From JBDSGC01 sp046594105 (GTDB lineage Bacteria; Acidobacteriota; Thermoanaerobaculia; Gp7-AA8): a stretch of DNA of 36,212 nucleotides. Shown here in pieces: positions 1-8,170 of this stretch; the first letter of the stretch is position 1, and the number at the start of each line of letters is the position of its first letter. The stretch spans positions 1 to 36,212 of the forward strand of contig JBKJQB010000362.1 of the NCBI GenBank assembly GCA_046594105.1, written 5' to 3'. A model generated the notes under the pieces. The model worked only from the letters and a program-made list of their open reading frames with translations, was not told where the DNA came from and ran no database searches. The translations under genes were made by a program, and so were the position numbers.

Positions 1-2838
1 GCCCCGTCGAATCCGCAGATTCTGTACGTCGGAACAGGTGAAGCCGACATGCGCTCCGACATCGCGCAAGGCGACGGCATGTACCGTTCGGCCGATGGCG
101 GCAGAACCTGGGCCCACATCGGACTGACCGACTCGCAGCAGATCGCGCGCATCCTGGTCGATCCTTCCGATCCGCAGGTCGTCCTTGTGGCGGCGCTGGG
201 CCATCCCTACGGACCCAACGCCGAACGTGGAGTGTTCCGGTCGCGGGACGGCGGAGCGACCTGGAAGAAGGTTCTGGGACGCGACGACAACACGGGGGCC
301 GTCGATCTGGCCTGGGACCCTGCCGATCCCAAAACCATCTACGCAGCGTTGTGGCAGACGCGCAGAACCCCCTGGAGCATTTATCCGCCATCCAACGGCG
401 CTGGGAGTGGTCTGTTCAGGTCCACCGACGGCGGTGAGACCTGGAGCGAGATCCGCGGCCATGGCTTTCCGGAGAAGCCGGGCAGGATCGGCCTGGCGGT
501 CGCCGCCGGCAACGCGCAGCGCGTGTACGCGATCGTCGACGCACCGGAGGGCGGGATGGTTCGCTCTGACGACGGCGGCGCGAACTGGACCCGCACCAGC
601 AGCGACTCACGCATCTGGAGTCGCGGCTGGTATTTCGGCGGCATCACCATCGAGCCGAAGGATCCCGACGTCGTCTACTCCTGCAACGTGAATCTGTATC
701 GCTCTGCCGATGGCGGGAAGACCTTTGTCCCCGTCAAGGGCGCGCCCGGCGGCGACGATTATCATTCGTTGTGGATCGATCCCCGCGATCCCCAGCGCCG
801 CATTCTCGGCGTGGACCAGGGAGCGGTGGTATCGGTGAACGGCGGAAAAACCTGGAGCTCCTGGTACAACCAGCCCACCGGCCAGTTCTATCACGTGAGC
901 ACCGACAACAGCTTTCCCTACCGGGTGTACGGCTCGCAGCAGGACTCCGGCGCGGCCGGCGTGCCCAGCAGGACCGGGACCATCGACGGCATCGCCCTCA
1001 GCGACTTTCGCGAGATGGCCGCCGGCGGCGAGAGCGACAACCTGGCGCCCGACCCCATGGATCCCGAGATCATCTACGGCGGCCGGGTGGACCGGCTCGA
1101 TCTGCGGACGCGTCAGACCCGATCGGTCGATCCGACCCTCGCCTATCCCAACCTGGATCGCCGCACATGGACGTTGCCGCTGGTGTTTTCGCCGCGCAAC
1201 CCGAAGGTTCTCTACTTCGCCAATCAGCGTCTGTTCCGCACGGACGATGGCGGCGGGCACTGGACGGTGATCAGCCCCGATCTCACGCGCGAGGATCCCG
1301 GCATCCCGGCCACTCTCGACGCAGCCACGGCGGCGCTGCAGCCACGTGCCGGCGGCAGGCACGGCGTCATCTACTCCATCGCGCCCTCGCGGATGACCGA
1401 CCGTGATCTGTGGGTGGGAACCGACGATGGTTCGATCTGGCGCACGCGCGACGAAGGCGGGCATTGGACCAACGTCACGCCGACGGCGCTCACCGGCTGG
1501 TCGAAGGTGGGAATTCTCGATGCCTCACACTTCGATGCCGAGACCGCGTACGCCGCCGTGGATCGTCACCGCATCGAGGACGTGCGCCCCTACATTTACC
1601 GCACTCGTGACGGGGGCAAGCACTGGGACCTCATCGTCGAGGGCATTCCCGCGGGCAGTTTCGTGAACGCGGTGCGGGAAGACTCCGTGCGCAAAGGTCT
1701 GCTCTATGCCGGAACGGAGAAAGGTGTCTACGTCTCCTTCGATGATGGCGATCACTGGCAGTCGCTGCAGAAAAACCTGCCCGTCACCTCGGTCCGCGAT
1801 CTTGTGGTTCACGGCAACGATCTGGTCATCGCCACGCACGGCCGGGCCTTCTGGATTCTCGATGACGTGACGCCGCTCCGCCAGACCGCGGAGGCTGCGG
1901 CGGCAGGAGGGGCCTATCTGTTCAAGCCGGCCACGCCGGTGCGGGAACGACCGTCCGGATTCACCGGCACGCCGATGCCGAAGGACGAAGCGCTTGCCTC
2001 GAACCCTCCGTACGGCGCGGTGATCGACTACCTGCTGCCAGCGGCGATTGCGGCCAGCGGCGAAGTAACACTCGAAATCCTCGACCCCACCGGCGCGCTG
2101 GTGCGACGCTATTCGTCGAACGACAAGCTCCCGGCCGCAGACCCCGCGAAACTGAACACCGCGCCGGAGTGGTTCCGCAGCCATCCGGCTCTCTCCACCG
2201 CCAGTGGCATGCATCGCTTCGTGTGGCCCATCCGCTATCCGTTGCCTGCTTCTCTGGCCGTAGGCCGCGCAGATTCCGAGGGCATCTGGGCGCCGCCAGG
2301 AAACTACACCGTGGCCCTGAGCGTTGCTGGTCAGCGGTTCACACAGCCGCTGGTCGTGAGCGCGGATCCGCGCCTCAAGCTTCCTCAGTCGGCCTACAAC
2401 GAGCAGTTCGCGCTGGCCCGGTCGGTGGAGAGTGGCCGGATCCGCATCGCCGGCGCATTGGCAGAAGCGGGAAAGCTCACGATGAACCTGGCTGAACGTC
2501 GCGCCAAAAACGCAACGGCCGTTTCCTCCTCTGCTGACTCGCTGCAGAACGAGATCAACGATCTCACCGGTGCTGATCCGGCGAACGCGCAAGCCTGGTG
2601 GCTGCCACCGAAATCGATGAACAGTCTCAAATTCATCCAGGGTGCACTGGACAGGCTGGCGGAGGCCGTCGATGACGCCGATGCCGCGCCGAGCGCCGAC
2701 GCGCAAGCCAGTCTGGCCTTGCTGCGACCACAGATCGACGCCGCCATCCAACGCTGGCTTGCCTTTCGAGGGGAGCGGCTTTCCACCGTGAACAAGCAGC
2801 TGGAGGCGGCCGGAGAGGCCCCCATCCCGATGCCGTGA
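1..2838 (+). CDS. BNR/Asp-box beta-propeller exoprotein (VPS10/sortilin-like 'glycosyl hydrolase'), 5' end cut by window
   Basis: The reading frame is open from base 1 (codons APSNPQILYVGTGEAD precede the first ATG at 49), so the true start lies upstream and the N-terminus is missing. About ten Asp-boxes of the SxDGGxTW type are visible (RSADGGRTW, RSRDGGATW, RSTDGGETW, RSDDGGANW, RSADGGKTF, RTDDGGGHW, RTRDEGGHW, RTRDGGKHW, VSFDDGDHW), which build one or two sialidase/VPS10-like propellers over roughly the first 620 residues. A beta-rich segment follows (about 640-790) and then a helical tail ending GEAPIPMP. Proteins of this architecture are about 1000-1100 aa and are often labelled glycosyl hydrolase, but I see no catalytic residues that prove this. 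A secreted or periplasmic location is likely but the signal peptide is outside the window. The gene converges with another Asp-box gene on the opposite strand. Confidence 0.9.
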   Translation, partial: APSNPQILYVGTGEADMRSDIAQGDGMYRSADGGRTWAHIGLTDSQQIARILVDPSDPQVVLVAALGHPYGPNAERGVFRSRDGGATWKKVLGRDDNTGAVDLAWDPADPKTIYAALWQTRRTPWSIYPPSNGAGSGLFRSTDGGETWSEIRGHGFPEKPGRIGLAVAAGNAQRVYAIVDAPEGGMVRSDDGGANWTRTSSDSRIWSRGWYFGGITIEPKDPDVVYSCNVNLYRSADGGKTFVPVKGAPGGDDYHSLWIDPRDPQRRILGVDQGAVVSVNGGKTWSSWYNQPTGQFYHVSTDNSFPYRVYGSQQDSGAAGVPSRTGTIDGIALSDFREMAAGGESDNLAPDPMDPEIIYGGRVDRLDLRTRQTRSVDPTLAYPNLDRRTWTLPLVFSPRNPKVLYFANQRLFRTDDGGGHWTVISPDLTREDPGIPATLDAATAALQPRAGGRHGVIYSIAPSRMTDRDLWVGTDDGSIWRTRDEGGHWTNVTPTALTGWSKVGILDASHFDAETAYAAVDRHRIEDVRPYIYRTRDGGKHWDLIVEGIPAGSFVNAVREDSVRKGLLYAGTEKGVYVSFDDGDHWQSLQKNLPVTSVRDLVVHGNDLVIATHGRAFWILDDVTPLRQTAEAAAAGGAYLFKPATPVRERPSGFTGTPMPKDEALASNPPYGAVIDYLLPAAIAASGEVTLEILDPTGALVRRYSSNDKLPAADPAKLNTAPEWFRSHPALSTASGMHRFVWPIRYPLPASLAVGRADSEGIWAPPGNYTVALSVAGQRFTQPLVVSADPRLKLPQSAYNEQFALARSVESGRIRIAGALAEAGKLTMNLAERRAKNATAVSSSADSLQNEINDLTGADPANAQAWWLPPKSMNSLKFIQGALDRLAEAVDDADAAPSADAQASLALLRPQIDAAIQRWLAFRGERLSTVNKQLEAAGEAPIPMP

Positions 2839-2942
2839 TGGCGAACGCGCAGACAGACGACGAACCGGTGGCCATGGCCGAGCCGGGGTAACACTTCCGG
2901 CGCGCAGAGAAGGACTCGATCCGACTTCTCCCCACAACAAAA

Positions 2943-2970
2943 AAAGGGACGCACCGAAGTGCGTCCCTTT
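2943..2970 (-). terminator. Rho-independent terminator with UUCG tetraloop
   Basis: A perfect 12-bp inverted repeat (AAAGGGACGCAC / GTGCGTCCCTTT) encloses CGAA, which reads TTCG on the minus strand. On that strand the stem ends in a run of seven T (2945-2939), the classic intrinsic terminator layout. It lies just past the stop of the minus-strand Asp-box gene. The plus side lacks a T-run, so it probably acts mainly on the minus-strand transcript. Confidence 0.9.
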
Positions 2971-2991
2971 CGTTCGTGCGATGCTTGAAAG

Positions 2992-5511
2992 TTACGGAGC
3001 GGTGATCGACCAGATGCCGCGACCGTGCGTGGCGGCGTACAGCCGGCCGTCCGGCCCTACGCTCAGATCCATCACCGTGGTGTACGGAAGATTCGGTCCC
3101 AGCCGTGACCAGTGCGCGCCGCCGTCGATGGAGATGAGCGTTCCGAGATCGGTGCCCACCACCAGCTTGCCGGCGCGGATCACGATGTCGTCCGCCGGGA
3201 TGTCGGGAAAGTTGCCGCTGACGTCCGACCAGGTCGCGCCGGCGTCGGTAGTCTTCCAGATGTGTCCAATGCCCGCGCCGGGCCCTTCCGTCCATGTGCG
3301 GGAGAAGCCGTTGAAGGCCACGTAGGCCGTGCGACCGCTTGCGTCCGCAGGGTCGATCGCCAGACCGGAGATGTAACGGTTGGGCAGTTCCGCCGGAAGC
3401 GCCAGCTGCGACCACGCACCGCCCGCATTGGTGGAGATGCCGCGTGTGAATCCTCGGTTGTTACAGGGGCCGCACCAGGCAGCCCACACGACGTCGTTGC
3501 GGCTGGCCAGCGATGTGGTGTTGTGACCGGAGCCCTGATCGAATGCATTGCGCCAGTCCGCACCGCTCTGGATGGCGAAGCCGCGGTCGAAGGTCCAGAC
3601 GTGCTGGCCGCCGGCGACCCAGTGGTTCTTGTTCGCTTCATCGGCGATGAAGGGAGCAATGAAGCGCGCATTGACGTCGGGAGGAGCAACGTCCTTGATC
3701 GCATGCGTCGTCCCGTCGGAGCGACCACAGTTCGTGGTCACCCACAGGTCCAGGAAGACGTACTCATCGAGGATCTTGCAGCCGTCATCGGGATCCACCA
3801 GGATCGCGCCGCCATCGCCACCGAACGGCGATCCCATCTTTCCGCTGCCGCTCAGGTCCTCAGGCAACAGCAGCGAGCCGCCGTTGTCCTGCAGGCCGCC
3901 GGCAACCGCAACTCCGCCCGGCACCTTGCCCACGCCCACACCGTAGTACTGCAGGGTGCGCAGGTTTGCGTTGAGACTCTTCCACTGGCTGCTGCCATCG
4001 AGATTTCGGGTGTAGAGGCCGCCGTCATTTCCGACGTAGAGCTTGCCGCCGGAGATGGCCACTGAGTGCTGGTCGGAGTGTGTGGTCGGCGCGCAGGTAT
4101 TCTGGGCGTCGAAGATCGACCAGCAGGGAAACTCGAAGTTCCAGTACGGCCCGATGGTCTGCCACTGCACCCCGGCATCCTTCGTCTCGTAGACTTCTTC
4201 GAGGCCGACGAACAGGTGCTTCGCGTCGGCAGGATCGACCAGGATGAAGTTGTTGTACCAGGCCTGGACGCCGGGGCGGTATCCGTTGTAGAGCTTGAGT
4301 GCCGATCCCGATCCCGCCAGCTTCTGGGAGTCGGCGATCTTGTTCCACGGCCCGGTGACGTCGCCTCCCGGAGAATCAAAAATGCCTCCGAGGACTGTGT
4401 TGGCGGTATTGGTGTAGCGGGTAATTGATTCGACCACCGCATAGAGATGCGACCCGTCTGCGGAGTAGGCGAACTCCGTGTTGCCGATGTCCTGCGGGTT
4501 CAGCGCGCCCTTCGGATTCGTCAGCGCGAAGGAGTTACCGCCATCGGTCGAAAGGTAGAAGCCGTTATAGCTCGCGCCTCCGCGCCACGCGCAGTTGGCG
4601 ATGACCTGCTGGCCGCCGGAGAGCGGCGAGATCGCCACGTCATTGCAGATGTTGTTGTACGGCGACTGCAGGTCGGGACGGGAGACGCCGTTCACGATTG
4701 GATCGGCGACGGGGTACAGAACGCGGGTCCAGGAACCGCTCGAAGAAGTGGAGGAGTGCTTCCACACGCCGCGGGACGTCGCGGCGTAGACGTTTCCGAT
4801 GGTGTCGAACTTGATCTGGTTGATGAAGGTGCTCTCGAGTTCCGTCCCGCCCACTCGGGAACTCGTGGTGAAGACGCCGCTGCGGGGCGCGCTCATGCGG
4901 TAAACGCCCGAGCCAACGTACGAGGTCGCGCCGGTGTTGCCCTCGCCGGTGGCCAGCCACAGCGCACCATCGGGAGCCAGCTCGACATCGCCGACTGAAA
5001 GCGTCGGCAATCCGTCCGTCAGCGGCGCCCAGTTCGCACCGGCGTCGGAGGAACGGAACACGCCGCCATTCGCACCGCCCGCGTAGACATACGAACCATC
5101 GACGGCCAGTCCCGTGATCCGCCCCGAGACCAGACCTGAACCACCGCTCGAATTCGAAAAATATGGATCGCGATAGCGCGAATCGTCGGAGTCGTACGGG
5201 CGATTGGTCACTTCACGCCAGCTCTCTTTGCCGTACACCGGCAGCGCCTGCAGCGAAGTGAAGGCAGCCGAGTACGCGCCCGGCAGGACGATCCCCGGAG
5301 AGGTGCGCGCTTCCGCGAACTGCTCGGCACCGACCTGCGACTCATGCGTCTCGTCGCCTGGATTGCCGACCTTTCCGCGGGCACGCTCCCGACCCTCGAA
5401 CCGATCGATACGCCCTTCCCGTGCCGCTGGTGTGACTACGTGGCTGCACGAAACGACAGCCATGCCCGACAGCAGACCTGCGACCGCCAACAGTGGTTTC
5501 CGAAATCTCAT
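2992..5511 (-). CDS. Lipoprotein with BNR/Asp-box beta-propeller repeats
   Basis: 839 aa. The N-terminus MRFRKPLLAVAGLLSGMAVV followed by S21-C22 is a lipoprotein signal peptide (lipobox VVSC), so the protein is expected to be lipid-anchored outside the cytoplasmic membrane. Several degenerate Asp-boxes are spread along the chain: RSSDAGANW, LSTDGGNSF, ETKDAGVQW, ISTNAGGAW, KTTDAGATW and ISIDGGAHW. The C-terminus ends in a propeller blade (LYAATHGRGIWSITAP). The start is well supported: AAGGAG lies 5 nt before the ATG. The protein shares its fold type with the convergent gene at 1-2838, but the sequences are not obviously recent duplicates. The substrate is unknown; binding or hydrolysis of extracellular polysaccharide is the usual guess for Asp-box propellers. 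A sigma70-like promoter candidate lies at 5563-5591 and a strong terminator follows the stop. Confidence 0.85.
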   Translation of the reverse strand: MRFRKPLLAVAGLLSGMAVVSCSHVVTPAAREGRIDRFEGRERARGKVGNPGDETHESQVGAEQFAEARTSPGIVLPGAYSAAFTSLQALPVYGKESWREVTNRPYDSDDSRYRDPYFSNSSGGSGLVSGRITGLAVDGSYVYAGGANGGVFRSSDAGANWAPLTDGLPTLSVGDVELAPDGALWLATGEGNTGATSYVGSGVYRMSAPRSGVFTTSSRVGGTELESTFINQIKFDTIGNVYAATSRGVWKHSSTSSSGSWTRVLYPVADPIVNGVSRPDLQSPYNNICNDVAISPLSGGQQVIANCAWRGGASYNGFYLSTDGGNSFALTNPKGALNPQDIGNTEFAYSADGSHLYAVVESITRYTNTANTVLGGIFDSPGGDVTGPWNKIADSQKLAGSGSALKLYNGYRPGVQAWYNNFILVDPADAKHLFVGLEEVYETKDAGVQWQTIGPYWNFEFPCWSIFDAQNTCAPTTHSDQHSVAISGGKLYVGNDGGLYTRNLDGSSQWKSLNANLRTLQYYGVGVGKVPGGVAVAGGLQDNGGSLLLPEDLSGSGKMGSPFGGDGGAILVDPDDGCKILDEYVFLDLWVTTNCGRSDGTTHAIKDVAPPDVNARFIAPFIADEANKNHWVAGGQHVWTFDRGFAIQSGADWRNAFDQGSGHNTTSLASRNDVVWAAWCGPCNNRGFTRGISTNAGGAWSQLALPAELPNRYISGLAIDPADASGRTAYVAFNGFSRTWTEGPGAGIGHIWKTTDAGATWSDVSGNFPDIPADDIVIRAGKLVVGTDLGTLISIDGGAHWSRLGPNLPYTTVMDLSVGPDGRLYAATHGRGIWSITAP

Positions 5512-5562
5512 CCCGGCTCCTTCTCGATGGTGCGAGACAGCATTATTTGTGGTGACGGGTGA

Positions 5563-5591
5563 AGGCTATGGGTCGCTTGAGTCGAAGTCAA
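5563..5591 (-). promoter_or_regulatory. Candidate sigma70 promoter of the Asp-box lipoprotein gene
   Basis: On the minus strand TTGACT (5591-5586) and TAGCCT (5568-5563) are separated by exactly 17 nt, about 50 bp upstream of the ATG at 5511. The -35 is good and the -10 is weak (3 of 6 consensus bases). Confidence 0.4.
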
Positions 5592-5718
5592 GAGAGGTTT
5601 CCGAATCGAAAAGGTCTGTTCTTCGGGTAGGGCCGTCGCTTTCTGCAGTCCGGCTCTGTGGCAAACTCTCGCCCGCCACTCGTCAACTTTACGATCTGAA
5701 CCACACCAGGAGGCTTCA

Positions 5719-8145
5719 TTGCCACGCACTCTCCCGATCGGTTTTCTCGCCCTCCTTGTTGCATTCGCGAGCTTCGCGCAGGACGTCGATGTCTACCGGC
5801 TCCCTCCGCCGGAGATCGTGGCCCTCGCCGATGCGCCGCTGACGCCCCTGGCAGTGTTGAGTCCGAACGGCAACAGCATCGCGCTGCTCGATCCCGCTCC
5901 GCTACTCACCCTCGGCGATCTTTCGCAGCTCGAGCTCAAACTGGCGGGCCTGCGGTTCAACCCGTCCAATCACGACCAGACCCGCCCGACCTACTTTGGG
6001 AATCTGCGATTGCTGACGGTGACCGGCGCGAAGGAACAGGCGGTGAGCGGCCTCCCCTCCGGTGCGCACATCCGCAACCTCTCCTGGTCCCCCGACGCAA
6101 AGGCGGTGGCCTTCACCGTTGCCGGTGATGCCGGACTGGAATTGTGGACGGCCTCCATGGCCACACGCGCGGCCCATCGTGTGGGAACAGTCCTCCTCAA
6201 CAATGTCTACCCGAGCCGGCCATATCAATGGATGTCCGACAGCGCGACCCTTGCCGTGCGCGCCCTCCCCACAACGCAACGAACGCCTCCTGCGGTCTCC
6301 TCCGTCGCCACCGGCCCGGTCATCCAGGAAAACCTCGGCAGGACCACGCCGGCCAGGACCTATCCCGACCTCCTCAAGAATCCAGCCGATGCAGCGCTCT
6401 TCGAATATCACCTGCAATCGCAACCGATGCTGGTGACTCTCGACGGAACCGCAACGCCGGTCGGCAGTGCTGCCGGCATCACCCGCTTCGAGCCTTCACC
6501 CGATGGCCGCTTTCTGTTGACTGAAACCGTGCATCGCCCCTTTGCCTACACGCTGCCGGAGTCGCGCTTCCCTCGGCGTTTGGAGATCTGGGATCGCAGC
6601 GGCACGATGGTGCGCTCGCTGGCCGACCTTCCGCTCGCCGAATCGATCCCCACCGATTTCAGCGCGGCATCCGAGGGACCTCGCGATGCCGGCTGGCGCG
6701 ACGACAAGCCGGCGACTGTTTACTGGGTCGAGGCAGGTGACAAAGGCAACCCCCGGGTGGCAGCCGCGGTACGCGATCGCTTGTTCGCCCTCGAGGCTCC
6801 CTTCACTGCGGCGCCCACCAGGCTGGCTGAGCTCGCGCTGCGTTTCGAAGAGGTGGTGTGGGGGCGCGACGATCTCGCGCTCGTCTCTGAGTCGTGGTTC
6901 AAGGATCGAAAGACAAGAACGTGGAGGATCGATCCGTCGAAGCCGGATCAGAAAGCGCAGCTCCTGTTCGACCGTTCGTTCGAAGATCGCTACAGCGACC
7001 CCGGCTCGCCTGCGGTTCATCCCAACCGTTGGGGACGGGGGGTTCTGCAGATCGTCGATGGTGGACGTTCGATTCTGCTGACCGGCGCAGGGGCCTCGGG
7101 CGAAGGCGACCGCCCCTTCCTCGATCGGCTGAATCTGGAGAACGGGAAAAAGTCGCGCCTGTGGCAATCCGAGGCGCCGAATTACGAATACGTGGTCGAT
7201 GTGCTCGACGCCGAGGGAAAGCAGTTGCTCACGCGGCGCGAGTCTGTCAACGAGCCGCCGAACTTCTATCTGCGCGATCTGGGCAGGAAGAGCCTGACCG
7301 CACTCACCAGGTTTCCCCATCCGTCGCCTCAGCTTTCGAGGGCCAGCAAGGAGCTGATCCGCTACAAGCGCGCCGACGGACTGCAGCTGACCGGCACTCT
7401 CTACCTGCCTCCCGGCTACGATCCGAAGAGCGGCCCGCTGCCGGTGCTGATGTGGGCTTATCCGCAGGAATTCAAGACCGCCAGCGCAGCCGCGCAGGTC
7501 ACCGAATCGCCGTACCGGTTCATCCGCATCAGTCCGATGGGGCCGCTGCCATTCCTCGCGCGCGGCTATGCGGTGCTCGACAATCCCAGCATTCCGATCA
7601 TTGGCGAGGGGAAGTCCGAGCCAAACGACACCTACGTGGAACAGCTTGTGGCGGGGGCGACGGCCGCCGTGGAAGAGCTGGTGCGGCGCGGGGTGGGCGA
7701 TCGAAACCGCATGGCCATCGGAGGCCATTCCTACGGCGCCTTCATGACGGCAAATCTGCTCGCGCACAGCAATCTGTTCCGCGCGGGAATCGCCCGCAGC
7801 GGCGCGTACAACCGCACCCTCACTCCGTTCAGTTTCCAGGCGGAGGAGCGGACGTTCTGGGAGGCGTCGGAGACGTACATGAAGATGTCGCCCTTCACCC
7901 ACGCGCAGAAGATCAACACCCCGCTCCTGATGATTCACGGGATGGAAGACAACAACACCGGCACCTTCCCCATCCAGAGCGACCGCCTTTACGCGGCGCT
8001 CAAAGGACTCGGCGCGACGGTCCGCCTGGTCATGCTGCCCTACGAAGCGCACGGCTACCGCGCCCGTGAGTCCGTGCTGCACATGTTGTGGGAAATGGAC
8101 ACGTGGCTGGATCACTACGTGAAAAACGCGGCCCCGAGAAAGTGA
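5719..8145 (+). CDS. Secreted prolyl-oligopeptidase-family serine peptidase, S9D glutamyl endopeptidase-like
   Basis: 808 aa, starting at TTG with a perfect AGGAGG (5708-5713) 5 nt upstream; the leader PRTLPIGFLALLVAFASFAQ is a signal peptide. The N-terminal two thirds is a propeller-like region; the last ~260 residues are the alpha/beta-hydrolase domain. The triad is visible as Ser671 (GGHSYGAF), Asp744 (HGMEDNN) and His778 (YEAHGY). The stretches GIARSGAYNRTLTPFSFQ and MSPFTHAQKINTPLLMIHG closely resemble the chloroplast glutamyl endopeptidase (CGEP, subfamily S9D) as I remember it, rather than DPP4 or acylaminoacyl peptidases. The family degrades peptides after acidic residues; export suggests a role in extracytoplasmic peptide or protein turnover. 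A possible -10 (TACGAT, 5690-5695) precedes a short leader. The kinase gene follows after 25 bp, so the two are probably co-transcribed. Confidence 0.9.
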   Translation: MPRTLPIGFLALLVAFASFAQDVDVYRLPPPEIVALADAPLTPLAVLSPNGNSIALLDPAPLLTLGDLSQLELKLAGLRFNPSNHDQTRPTYFGNLRLLTVTGAKEQAVSGLPSGAHIRNLSWSPDAKAVAFTVAGDAGLELWTASMATRAAHRVGTVLLNNVYPSRPYQWMSDSATLAVRALPTTQRTPPAVSSVATGPVIQENLGRTTPARTYPDLLKNPADAALFEYHLQSQPMLVTLDGTATPVGSAAGITRFEPSPDGRFLLTETVHRPFAYTLPESRFPRRLEIWDRSGTMVRSLADLPLAESIPTDFSAASEGPRDAGWRDDKPATVYWVEAGDKGNPRVAAAVRDRLFALEAPFTAAPTRLAELALRFEEVVWGRDDLALVSESWFKDRKTRTWRIDPSKPDQKAQLLFDRSFEDRYSDPGSPAVHPNRWGRGVLQIVDGGRSILLTGAGASGEGDRPFLDRLNLENGKKSRLWQSEAPNYEYVVDVLDAEGKQLLTRRESVNEPPNFYLRDLGRKSLTALTRFPHPSPQLSRASKELIRYKRADGLQLTGTLYLPPGYDPKSGPLPVLMWAYPQEFKTASAAAQVTESPYRFIRISPMGPLPFLARGYAVLDNPSIPIIGEGKSEPNDTYVEQLVAGATAAVEELVRRGVGDRNRMAIGGHSYGAFMTANLLAHSNLFRAGIARSGAYNRTLTPFSFQAEERTFWEASETYMKMSPFTHAQKINTPLLMIHGMEDNNTGTFPIQSDRLYAALKGLGATVRLVMLPYEAHGYRARESVLHMLWEMDTWLDHYVKNAAPRK

Positions 8146-8170
8146 TCGCGTTCCTGGAGACAAGCCCCTC

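Noticed and set aside
607..1464. Long open frame on the minus strand under the first Asp-box gene
   Set aside because: Arg/Gly/Ala-rich shadow of a GC-rich gene with clear Asp-boxes on the plus strand; no family features.
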